In this document: positions 9,881 to 17,259 of the stretch, piece by piece
How the letters are laid out: each line of letters opens with the position of its first letter
Numbering within the stretch: position 1 is the first letter of the stretch
Origin: Thioalkalivibrio thiocyanoxidans ARh2
Lineage (GTDB): Bacteria > Pseudomonadota > Gammaproteobacteria > Ectothiorhodospirales > Ectothiorhodospiraceae
NCBI RefSeq assembly: GCF_000385215.1
Contig: NZ_ARQK01000050.1
Coordinates: 17,327 to 81,326 of the forward strand
Direction: 5' to 3'
DNA: 64,000 nt
The notes under the pieces: generated by a model
Seen by the model: only the letters and a program-made list of their open reading frames with translations
Databases searched by the model: none
Told to the model about the DNA's origin: nothing
Program-made: the position numbers and the translations under genes

Positions 9881-11080
9881 ATGCGAATTTGCGCAATCTT
9901 GACTTCCCGATACCCCTTACCGCTTGTTCTGGCAGTATTTTTTTTCGCCTCGGCAGGAGGGCTGTCGGCGCTCGAGCCGGAGGCCGAACTGGAAGAGACG
10001 CTGGAGGCGATCCGCGACCTGGAGCGCAGCCAGGAGGAACGCCAGGCCGCGCTTGAGCGTCTGGAGGATGAGCTCGAGCGCGCGGCGCGGGGCAGTGGCG
10101 AGTCGCGGCGCGAACTGCGCGAACTGGAGGCCGAACGCGAACAGCAGGCCGAGGTGATCGCCGATCACGAAGCGCGAGTCGAACAGGAGGAGGACCGGCT
10201 GCGCGAGGAGCGCGTGCAGGCGGGGCGCCTGCTGCGCGACCAGTGGCAGCGCGACCGGCATCCGGGGCGCGTGCCGGGCACCGGGGGCGAGGGCGAGCTG
10301 GGCCGGCTGCACCCGGAGATCGCCGCGCGGTTGCGCGAGGCGCGGGCCGAGGCGCTGGCCGCGCTGGGCGAACAGCTCGAGGTGCTGCGCGCCGCGCGCG
10401 ATGACCTGGAGCGCGAGCAGGCGGTGCTGGCCGAGCAGGAAGCGGAGCTGCGCGAGGTGGTAGCCGATCTCGAACGCGAGGAGGAACGGCAGCGCACGGC
10501 GATGGAGGAGCTGGAGCGCGCGATCGAGGACGAGGCACTGGAGCTGGCACGGCTGGAGCGCAACGCGGAAACGCTGGAGGAGGTGATTCGCGAGGTGGAG
10601 CGCGCTGCGGCCGAGCGCGAGGAGCGCGCCGCGCGGGATGATCCTCCCCCCGAGCGGGCCCCTGTGCGCTCCGATGTGGCCTTCGAGGAACTCCAGGGCG
10701 AGCTCCCCAAGCCCGCGGAAGGGTCGGTGGCCCGGCGCTTCAACGAGCCGCGCGGAAGCCGTCTGCAGTCACGCTGGCGCGGGACGGTGCTGGAGGTCGA
10801 CAACGGCGAGGCCGTGCACGCGGTCCATTTTGGCCGAGTGGTCTACGCCGACTGGATGCAGGGTTACGGTTTTCTGGTCATCCTCGACCACGGAGACGGC
10901 TACCTGACGCTGTACAGCAATCTGGAGGAAATTCTGGTTGCCGAGGGTGAGGAGGTCGAGGGGGGTGCGCGCATGGCCCTGGCCGGGGCCGGGCGCGAGG
11001 CGATCGCGCCGGGGCTCTATTTCGAGATTCGGCGAAATGGCGATCCGTTGAACCCTGAGGACTGGTGGCTATCACAATGA
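9881..11080 (+). CDS. envC: Murein hydrolase activator EnvC
   Basis: 399 residues with a signal peptide (to about residue 30), a long acidic coiled coil rich in Glu, Arg and Leu (about 32-255), and a C-terminal LytM/M23-like domain (about 285-399). The M23 fold is degenerate: the usual zinc ligands are not all present (GYLTLYSNL in place of the active TLYAHL-type His). This is how EnvC activates the amidases AmiA/B at the septum without hydrolysing murein itself. It is divergent from the ArsR operon; in E. coli too envC lies next to yibN. The ribosome site is weak. Confidence 0.92.
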   Translation: MRICAILTSRYPLPLVLAVFFFASAGGLSALEPEAELEETLEAIRDLERSQEERQAALERLEDELERAARGSGESRRELRELEAEREQQAEVIADHEARVEQEEDRLREERVQAGRLLRDQWQRDRHPGRVPGTGGEGELGRLHPEIAARLREARAEALAALGEQLEVLRAARDDLEREQAVLAEQEAELREVVADLEREEERQRTAMEELERAIEDEALELARLERNAETLEEVIREVERAAAEREERAARDDPPPERAPVRSDVAFEELQGELPKPAEGSVARRFNEPRGSRLQSRWRGTVLEVDNGEAVHAVHFGRVVYADWMQGYGFLVILDHGDGYLTLYSNLEEILVAEGEEVEGGARMALAGAGREAIAPGLYFEIRRNGDPLNPEDWWLSQ

Positions 11081-11085
11081 CGGGT

Positions 11086-11104
11086 GTCACGAAAAAATCG
11101 TGAC
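11086..11104 (+). other. Small hairpin between envC and ctpA
   Basis: GTCACGA and TCGTGAC form a perfect 7-bp stem around an AAAAA loop just after the envC stop. A second 7-bp hairpin (CGCGATG / CATCGCG, 11171-11188) lies 33 bases before the ctpA start. Neither has a T-run. They may be weak terminators or operators. Confidence 0.35.
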
Positions 11105-11221
11105 AAGGTTGGAACGATTTGTCCGGCGAAAACAGCAGACAGAGTCGGGCGTTCAGGCAGGGGTCAGATTCGCGATGCTACCATCGCGACGATGAATACC
11201 TCCGTTTCTAGAGGATCAGTA

Positions 11222-12511
11222 ATGAAGAAGGCTTGTCGCACCGGGTACGCCCTGGTGGTGGGGTTGGTGGTCGGCGTCATGCTGAGCGTATCGGTGGCGG
11301 TATACGCCGATCGCGAAAATGGCGCCAAGAATGCCCTGCCGGTAGAGGATCTGCAGCGGTTCACCGAGGTGTATATGCGCATCAAGCGCAATTACGTCAC
11401 CGAGGTGGACGACAAGGAGCTGCTGGACAACGCCATCCAGGGGATGCTCTCCGGGCTGGATCCGCACTCGGCCTACCTCGACGAGCAGGACTTCGAGGAC
11501 ATGCAGGTCGGGACCTCCGGCGAGTTCGGTGGCCTGGGTATCGAGGTCGGTATGGAGGATGGCTTTGTCAAAGTCATCGCCCCGATCGACGACACACCGG
11601 CCAGCGAGGCGGGGATCGAGGCCGGTGACTTGATCATCCGCCTGGACGGCGAATCCGTGCAGGGCATGTCACTGTCGGATGCCGTCTCCAAGATGCGCGG
11701 CGAGAAGGGGAGCGACATCACCCTGACCATCGTGCGCGAGGGCGAGGATCAGCCGAAGGAGATCACGCTGACGCGCGACCGCATTCAGGTCCAGAGTGTG
11801 CGCTCGGAGATCCTGGAAGACGGCTATGGCTATCTGCGTATCAGCAACTTCCAGCAGCGCACCGCGCGCGATGTGGTGCGGGCAGTCGAAGAGTTGAAGG
11901 AAGAGGGTGACCTGCGCGGCCTGGTGCTGGATCTGCGCAACAACCCGGGCGGCATCCTCAATGGCGCGGTCGGCGTGTCCGATGCCTTCCTCGAGGATGG
12001 ACTGATCGTCTACACGGAGGGCCGGCTGGAGGACTCGCAGTTCCGCTACCAGGCCTCGCCGGGGGACGTGCTTGACGGTGCCCCGATGGTGGTGCTGGTA
12101 AACCGGGGTTCGGCCTCGGCCTCGGAGATCGTGGCTGGTGCGCTGCAGGACCACAAGCGTGCGGTGGTCATGGGTCAGAACACCTTTGGCAAGGGCTCGG
12201 TGCAGACGATCCTGCCGCTTACCGAGAACACCGGTATCAAGCTGACCACGGCGCGTTACTTCACGCCGGACGGGCGCAACATCGAGGAAGAGGGCGTGGC
12301 GCCCGATATCCGGCTGGAAAACCTCACGGTCACACGTGCCGAAGGAGATGATGAGCGCGAGTCCCAGGCCCGCATGCAGCGCGAGCTGCAGGGCGAGGAT
12401 GTGCCGGAAGACGAGGATGATGACAACGGCGAGAGCCTGGCCGAGCGTGACTACGGTCTGAGCGAGGCCCTGAATCTGCTCAAGGGCCTGAACATCTACA
12501 ACCAGCGCTGA
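11222..12511 (+). CDS. ctpA: Carboxyl-terminal processing protease, S41 family
   Basis: 429 residues from the ATG at 11222, which has AGAGGA just upstream; two upstream in-frame starts lack good sites. A signal anchor (about 5-28) leads to a PDZ domain (about 95-170, GIEVGMEDGFVKVIAP), then the S41 serine protease with the nucleophile in RGSASASEIVAGAL and the general-base Lys in FGKGSVQT. Such enzymes trim periplasmic proteins from the C-terminus and control cell-wall hydrolases, which fits its place after envC. The tail is acidic (EDEDDDNGE). Confidence 0.94.
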   Translation: MKKACRTGYALVVGLVVGVMLSVSVAVYADRENGAKNALPVEDLQRFTEVYMRIKRNYVTEVDDKELLDNAIQGMLSGLDPHSAYLDEQDFEDMQVGTSGEFGGLGIEVGMEDGFVKVIAPIDDTPASEAGIEAGDLIIRLDGESVQGMSLSDAVSKMRGEKGSDITLTIVREGEDQPKEITLTRDRIQVQSVRSEILEDGYGYLRISNFQQRTARDVVRAVEELKEEGDLRGLVLDLRNNPGGILNGAVGVSDAFLEDGLIVYTEGRLEDSQFRYQASPGDVLDGAPMVVLVNRGSASASEIVAGALQDHKRAVVMGQNTFGKGSVQTILPLTENTGIKLTTARYFTPDGRNIEEEGVAPDIRLENLTVTRAEGDDERESQARMQRELQGEDVPEDEDDDNGESLAERDYGLSEALNLLKGLNIYNQR

Positions 12512-12533
12512 TCGGCGCTGGACGGAGGTGGCC

Positions 12534-13088
12534 ATGACGCAGGAATATCCCCGCGTACTGGTACCGCTGGCGGCCGGGGCCGAGGAGCTGGAGGCCGTCA
12601 CCATCATCGACCTGCTGCGCCGCGCGCGCTTCGAGGTCACGGTCGCGGGGCTCGAATCGGGCCCCGTGCGCTGTTCGCGCGGTACGGTGATCCAGCCGGA
12701 TACGACGCTGGATTCGGTTCAGGAGGATGCCTTCGATCTGATCGTGCTGCCCGGTGGCCTGCCGGGGGCCGATCACCTGCGCGACGATCCGCGTGTGCAG
12801 GCCATGCTGCGGGCACAGGCGGAGCGCGACGGCTGGCTCGGGGCGATCTGCGCCGGGCCCAAGGCGCTGGCGCAGGCGGGTGTGCTTGAAGGTCGCCGCG
12901 TGACCTCGTTTACCGGCGCACTGGACGAATCGGGCATCCCCTCGACCGGGGGGCTTGTGGAAGTCGACGAGCGCATCATTACTGGCCGGGGGCCCGGTGC
13001 GGCGATGGACTTTGCCCTGACCCTGATCGAGCAGCTGGCCGGGCGCGAGGCCCGCGAGGCCGTCGAGGGACCGTTGCTGCGCCCCTGA
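12534..13088 (+). CDS. DJ-1/PfpI family protein (YajL/ThiJ type)
   Basis: 184 residues from the ATG at 12534, with GGAGGT four bases upstream; a GTG at 12528 would overlap that site. The fold is the DJ-1 alpha/beta sandwich, with the nucleophile-elbow cysteine in GAICAGPKAL and the conserved early Glu in AGAEELEAVTIIDLL. Members act as chaperones, redox sensors or in glyoxal detoxification, and the older ThiJ name is misleading. It is 22 bases after ctpA and probably co-transcribed. Confidence 0.88.
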   Translation: MTQEYPRVLVPLAAGAEELEAVTIIDLLRRARFEVTVAGLESGPVRCSRGTVIQPDTTLDSVQEDAFDLIVLPGGLPGADHLRDDPRVQAMLRAQAERDGWLGAICAGPKALAQAGVLEGRRVTSFTGALDESGIPSTGGLVEVDERIITGRGPGAAMDFALTLIEQLAGREAREAVEGPLLRP

Positions 13089-13235
13089 AACCGGTCCGTC
13101 CGGCCCCCGCACTACCTCCATCAAGCGTCACCTTGCGTCTTGGCATGAACCCAACATCCCCAGTCGATTAGACTGTGCGGGTCTCGCGGCCGCCTGGCCG
13201 CCCCCAACGAACCCAACGCAAGGAGTCGTGACCGA

Positions 13236-13973
13236 ATGGCAGGCCACAGCAAGTGGGCGAATATCCAGCACCGCAAGAATGCCCAGGACGCCAAGCGCGG
13301 CAAACTCTTTACCAAGCTGATCCGCGAGATCACCGTCGCCGCCCGGCAGGGCGGATCCGACCCCGAGACCAACCCGCGTCTGCGCCTGGCGATCGACAAG
13401 GCGCTGGGCGCCAACATGACCCGGGATACCATCGAGCGCGCGGCCAAACGCGGCGCCGGTGAGACCGATGGCGATGCCATGGAGGAGATCCGCTACGAGG
13501 GCTATGGCCCGGGCGGAGCGGCGATCCTGGTTGATTGCATGACCGACAATCGCAACCGGACGGTGGCCGAGGTGCGTCACGCCTTCTCCAAGATGGGCGG
13601 AAACCTGGGCACCGATGGTTCGGTGGCCTATCTGTTCCAGAACAAGGGCGTGATCCGTTTTGCCCCGGGGCTGGATGACGAGACGGTCATGGAGGCCGCG
13701 CTGGAGGGCGGGGCCGAGGACGTGCAGGTCGAGGACGACGGCGCGATCGAGGTCATTACCGAGCCCGATACCTACCAGGACGTGCGCCAGGCACTGCTGG
13801 ACCGCGGGCTGGAACCGGAGAGTTCGGAGGTCACCTGGCGCCCCGAGACCCTGTCGCCACTGGATGAAGAGACTGCCGAGACCGTGCTGAAGCTTCTGGA
13901 GATGCTGGACGACCTGGATGACGTGCAGAACGTCTACACCAACGCCGATTTCCCGGAAGGCGTGGGGCAGTAA
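13236..13973 (+). CDS. yebC: YebC/PmpR family protein
   Basis: 245 residues beginning [18 protein letters not shown], the near-invariant start of the YebC family. Members were long described as transcription regulators, and recent work links them to translation of proline-rich stretches. AAGGAG is well placed. It lies directly upstream of ruvC, as in many gammaproteobacteria, with a 19-base gap. Confidence 0.96.
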   Translation: MAGHSKWANIQHRKNAQDAKRGKLFTKLIREITVAARQGGSDPETNPRLRLAIDKALGANMTRDTIERAAKRGAGETDGDAMEEIRYEGYGPGGAAILVDCMTDNRNRTVAEVRHAFSKMGGNLGTDGSVAYLFQNKGVIRFAPGLDDETVMEAALEGGAEDVQVEDDGAIEVITEPDTYQDVRQALLDRGLEPESSEVTWRPETLSPLDEETAETVLKLLEMLDDLDDVQNVYTNADFPEGVGQ

Positions 13974-13992
13974 CGCGCCCCCGGACAAGCAG

Positions 13993-14508
13993 ATGCGTAT
14001 CCTCGGTATCGACCCCGGCTCGCGGATCACCGGCTTTGCCGTGATCGAGTACGCCAGGGGTCAGGGCTGTTCCCGCGGCCATGGCGTGATCCGTCCCAGG
14101 GCCAGGGGGTTTCCCGAGCGCCTGGGCGAGATCTTTGCCGGCGTGGTCGAAGTTATCGACGAATTGAAGCCCGACGTGCTGGCGATCGAGTCGGTCTTTG
14201 TCGCGCGCAATGCGCAGTCGGCGATCAAGCTCGGGCACGCCCGGGGGGCCGCCATCTGCGCGGCAACCCAGGCCGGACTCCCGGTACACGAATATGCCCC
14301 GCGCGCGATCAAGATGGCCGTGGTCGGCGTGGGCGGAGCGGACAAGGAGCAGGTCCAGCACATGATGCAGCAACTGTTACGCCTGACCGAGCCGGCCAGC
14401 AGCGACGCCGCCGATGCGCTGGCTGTCGCACTGTGCCACGCCCATACCGCCCAGCACGAGGCGCGCCTGGCGGGGGCCGCATCGGCCGTGATCGGAGGGC
14501 GCCCATGA
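13993..14508 (+). CDS. ruvC: Holliday junction resolvase RuvC
   Basis: 171 residues from ATG at 13993. RuvC cuts Holliday junctions in partnership with RuvAB. The four acidic catalytic positions are visible: Asp in GIDPGSRITG, Glu in AIESVF, and the paired Asp residues in SSDAADALAVAL. Its stop overlaps the ruvA start (ATGA), so the two are translationally coupled. Confidence 0.97.
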   Translation: MRILGIDPGSRITGFAVIEYARGQGCSRGHGVIRPRARGFPERLGEIFAGVVEVIDELKPDVLAIESVFVARNAQSAIKLGHARGAAICAATQAGLPVHEYAPRAIKMAVVGVGGADKEQVQHMMQQLLRLTEPASSDAADALAVALCHAHTAQHEARLAGAASAVIGGRP

Positions 14509-15110
14509 TTGCCCGGCTGGAGGGGACGCTGATCAGCCGCGAGGTGAATGGCGTGGTCATCGACGCAGGGGGAGTGGGTTACGAGGTCGAGGTCCCGCTC
14601 TCCACGCTGGCGGCCCTGCCGGAACCGGGCGCCACTGTCGTGCTGACCACGCACCTCGTGGTGCGCGAGGATGCCCACCAGCTGTTCGGGTTCATGCACC
14701 AGCGCGACCGCGATCTGTTCCGGCGACTGATCCGGGTCAACGGGATCGGGGCCAGGCTCGCGCTGGCGATGCTCTCGACCTATGCGGGGGACGAGCTGGC
14801 CGGCCTGATCAGCGGCGGTGACGTGACCGGACTGGCCAAGGTCCCGGGGATCGGCAAGCGCACGGCCGAACGGGTGGTGCTGGAGCTGGGCGAACGACTG
14901 GCCGAGATGGGGTTCGCGGCCACGCCGGGTGTTGCGGGCGCAGGGGCCGATGCCCCGGCCGCCGCGATGGACGGCGAGGCACTGGCCGCGCTCGAGTCGC
15001 TGGGCTATCCACGCGCCAGCGCGGAGAAGATGGTCGCTGCCGTGCGCGACCAGGCCGATTCGGTGGAGACGCTCGTGCGCCTGGCACTGCGTGCCACCGT
15101 GAAGCGCTGA
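14505..15110 (+). CDS. ruvA: Holliday junction DNA helicase subunit RuvA
   Basis: 201 residues with the three RuvA domains: an OB-fold N-terminus (MIARLEGTLISREVNG), two helix-hairpin-helix motifs (VNGIGARLALAML and VPGIGKRTAERVVLEL), and a C-terminal RuvB-binding helix bundle (about 150-201). It binds the junction and loads RuvB. No ruvB follows; the next gene points the other way. Confidence 0.97.
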   Translation: MIARLEGTLISREVNGVVIDAGGVGYEVEVPLSTLAALPEPGATVVLTTHLVVREDAHQLFGFMHQRDRDLFRRLIRVNGIGARLALAMLSTYAGDELAGLISGGDVTGLAKVPGIGKRTAERVVLELGERLAEMGFAATPGVAGAGADAPAAAMDGEALAALESLGYPRASAEKMVAAVRDQADSVETLVRLALRATVKR

Positions 15111-15159
15111 GTACGCGCCCCGGGATCACCCGGGCCGGGGGGTTCCCGGGAGGTGGCCC

Positions 15160-15600
15160 CTAGCAGTCGCCGATGCGCTGGCCTTCAACGGTGATGCGCA
15201 CGGACATGGGGCCCATCGGCGAGTCGATCTCGCTGCGCATTTCGCCCTCGGCGCGGTCCCCCATGAACTGCATCGAGCCCTCCATGTCCATGCTGGTGCC
15301 GTCGGGGTCGGTGCAGGTCATCGTGTAGTCCACGCCGTCCGCGCGCATGTCCATGCTGTCCACGTTGCAGCCTTCGGGCGCCTCGATCATCTCCTCGCCG
15401 CGCGCGAGATCTTCCTCGGTCACGCACTCGGTGTAGGTCTCGGTCTGTTCCGGCATCTGGTGCGCGCCGTCCATGGTGGTGGTGTTGGTGTATTCCCACT
15501 CGCCCGGCTCGATGTTCGGGGTCTCGGCCTGGGCCGCCAGCGGCAGAAAGGCGAACGGGATGGCGGCCAGTAGGCCGTAAAGGCTGGAACGAGGCATCAT
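15160..15600 (-). CDS. DUF3617 family periplasmic protein
   Basis: 146 residues starting at the first of two adjacent ATGs, with AGGGAG upstream. It has an N-terminal signal peptide cleaved near AAQA-ETPN. The mature part has the DUF3617 look: IEPGEWEYTNTTTM, two to three cysteines that could pair, and many Met, Asp and Glu. No function is established for the family. It stands alone, facing ruvA convergently. Confidence 0.82.
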   Translation of the reverse strand: MMPRSSLYGLLAAIPFAFLPLAAQAETPNIEPGEWEYTNTTTMDGAHQMPEQTETYTECVTEEDLARGEEMIEAPEGCNVDSMDMRADGVDYTMTCTDPDGTSMDMEGSMQFMGDRAEGEMRSEIDSPMGPMSVRITVEGQRIGDC

Positions 15601-15719
15601 GATGGGGCTCTCCCTGCGAAATGTGTGTAGTTCATGGTGCCTCGGCGCCTGCAGGGGAGCAAATTGGCGAATGCCGCTGATCGTTGGCATGTTGCGGTTG
15701 GGGATCTCGGAGGGGATGC

Positions 15720-16679
15720 ATGGCCATACCGTTATGGATGCTGGGCGGTGCGGGTGCCGTGGTGCTGGGCGGGGCCGTGCTGCTGGACGGCGATCCGCGC
15801 GATTTCCTGGCGGGCGGGGGGCATCCGGCCGCGCCTGGCTGTGCGATTCCGGTGGAGATGCATCTGGGCGAGATCGACCCGCGTTTCGAACTGGAGCCCG
15901 ACGAAGTGCGCCGCGCACTCGATGCCGCCGTGGCGATGTGGGAGACCCATACCGAAGAACGGCTGTTCACCGCGCGCGACGGTGAAGGGATGGCCGTGCG
16001 GCTCGTGTTCGACGAACGTCAGGCCGGCGCCATGGCGCGGGAGCGCTCGCGCGCGCAGCTGGATCAAGCACAAGACGACATCGACGACGCCCGGGAACGC
16101 CTGGATCGCCATCGCTCGGCGCTGAATGCCGACGTCGAGCTGTACGAACGCAGCGTGCGCGGGTTCGACGAGCGCCGCCGCGCGCATGAAGGCCGGGTCG
16201 CCGACTGGAACGCGGGTCGCGGGGAGCGCAGCGCGGCGGTCCGCGAGCGTCTGGAAGAGCAGGCGCGGGAGCTGCGCGAGGAACACGAGCGACTCGAGGA
16301 GCGCCGCCGCGGCCTGGAGGATCGCCGGGCAGATCTGAACGCAGCCGGTCGTGAACTGGAGCGCGAAATCGCGGCCTTCAATCAACAGGTCGATGAGTTC
16401 AACCGGGCGGCCGCCGCCGGCACCGGTTTCGACATGGCGGTTTATCAGCAGCAGGGGGATCGGCGCAGCATTACGGTTTACAAGGCGAGCGACTTTGACG
16501 AGCTGCGCCTGACGCTGGCGCACGAGCTGGGGCATGCGCTGGGGATCGGACATGTCGATGACCCCGCCGCGGTCATGCATGCGGAGCTGGGGCCGGCGAA
16601 CGCGACCCGCGAGGACCTGACTGCGGCAGATCGCGCTGCGCTCGCAGAGTCTTGTGGGGTCGAGCTCGTGACCCCGTGA
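15720..16679 (+). CDS. Matrixin-like zinc protease with coiled-coil insertion
   Basis: 319 residues from ATG at 15720, chosen for the GGAGGGG site upstream. An N-terminal hydrophobic helix (about 4-22) is a signal or anchor. Residues 42-100 look like the start of a metzincin domain (AIPVEMHLGEIDPRF). A 125-residue, highly charged coiled coil (about 104-230) follows. The zinc site HELGHALGIGH (268-278) and a Met-turn-like AVMHAEL complete the catalytic half. The zinc motif is an exact HExxHxxGxxH, as in matrixins. The coiled coil therefore splits the protease fold. Target and partners are unknown. Confidence 0.8.
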   Translation: MAIPLWMLGGAGAVVLGGAVLLDGDPRDFLAGGGHPAAPGCAIPVEMHLGEIDPRFELEPDEVRRALDAAVAMWETHTEERLFTARDGEGMAVRLVFDERQAGAMARERSRAQLDQAQDDIDDARERLDRHRSALNADVELYERSVRGFDERRRAHEGRVADWNAGRGERSAAVRERLEEQARELREEHERLEERRRGLEDRRADLNAAGRELEREIAAFNQQVDEFNRAAAAGTGFDMAVYQQQGDRRSITVYKASDFDELRLTLAHELGHALGIGHVDDPAAVMHAELGPANATREDLTAADRAALAESCGVELVTP

Positions 16680-16725
16680 AAAAACGGGGGCGATTGCGGT
16701 TTCCGGTTCTCGGACTGGTGGGTGT

Positions 16726-16914
16726 TCAGAAGAGCAGGAACAGCCCCAGTACAGCTGCAGTGACACCCCCGATCAGCAGGGCGAGTGTGCGCTGGGTGAA
16801 GCGACCAAGGAACAGCCGGGCGGCTCGTTCGCGCATGCCAAAGCTGTCCTGCAGGCCGACGATGGCCGCGATCAGGCCGCCGACCAGCAGGACAATGCCG
16901 AGGATCTGGATCAT
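16726..16914 (-). CDS. Small two-helix membrane protein
   Basis: 62 residues from the ATG at 16914, preceded by GGAGGGAG; an ATG 15 bases earlier lies inside that ribosome site. Two hydrophobic helices (about 2-22 and 42-62) are joined by a short Arg-rich loop. It resembles small DUF3185-type membrane proteins, but I cannot assign a function. It is the second of two tiny membrane genes, 24 bases after the GlsB-type gene. Confidence 0.7.
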   Translation of the reverse strand: MIQILGIVLLVGGLIAAIVGLQDSFGMRERAARLFLGRFTQRTLALLIGGVTAAVLGLFLLF

Positions 16915-16938
16915 CGCGTCTCCCTCCATGCGGTTCGT

Positions 16939-17196
16939 TTACCACTTGCGTGGTGCGATCAGACGCAGCAGCGCCAGCAGCAGGATGGCTCCAACCGTGG
17001 CCGCCACCAGGGTCCCGATCAGGCCGGCCGTCGGCACCCCCAGCTGGGTAAACAGCCAGCCGCCCAGCACCGCCCCGATGACCCCGATCACGATGTTCAA
17101 CAGGATGCCCTGGCCTGCGCCGTGGACCAGCAAGCCCGCGAGCCAGCCGGCAATGCCGCCGATCAGCAGCAGCAATAACAGTGATTCAACGGGCAT
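16939..17196 (-). CDS. GlsB/YeaQ/YmgE family membrane protein
   Basis: 85 residues forming three hydrophobic helices with the Gly-rich pattern of the transglycosylase-associated family (GGIAGWLAGLLVHGAGQGIL, then NIVIGVIGAVLGGWLF). E. coli members are sigma-S stress genes, and the family name is historical. AAAGGAG precedes the ATG. It lies downstream of recG on the same strand. Confidence 0.88.
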   Translation of the reverse strand: MPVESLLLLLLIGGIAGWLAGLLVHGAGQGILLNIVIGVIGAVLGGWLFTQLGVPTAGLIGTLVAATVGAILLLALLRLIAPRKW

Positions 17197-17259
17197 TGAG
17201 TGCTCCTTTGCTCTCTTATCTGATGGATGATGGGGCCGGGCGTTCCGTGCGGCCGTGAT

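Noticed and set aside
9804..10550. Upstream extension of the ArsR reading frame (Pro/Ala/Arg-rich)
   Set aside because: It is antisense to envC, and the regulator has a good internal GTG start with a ribosome site.
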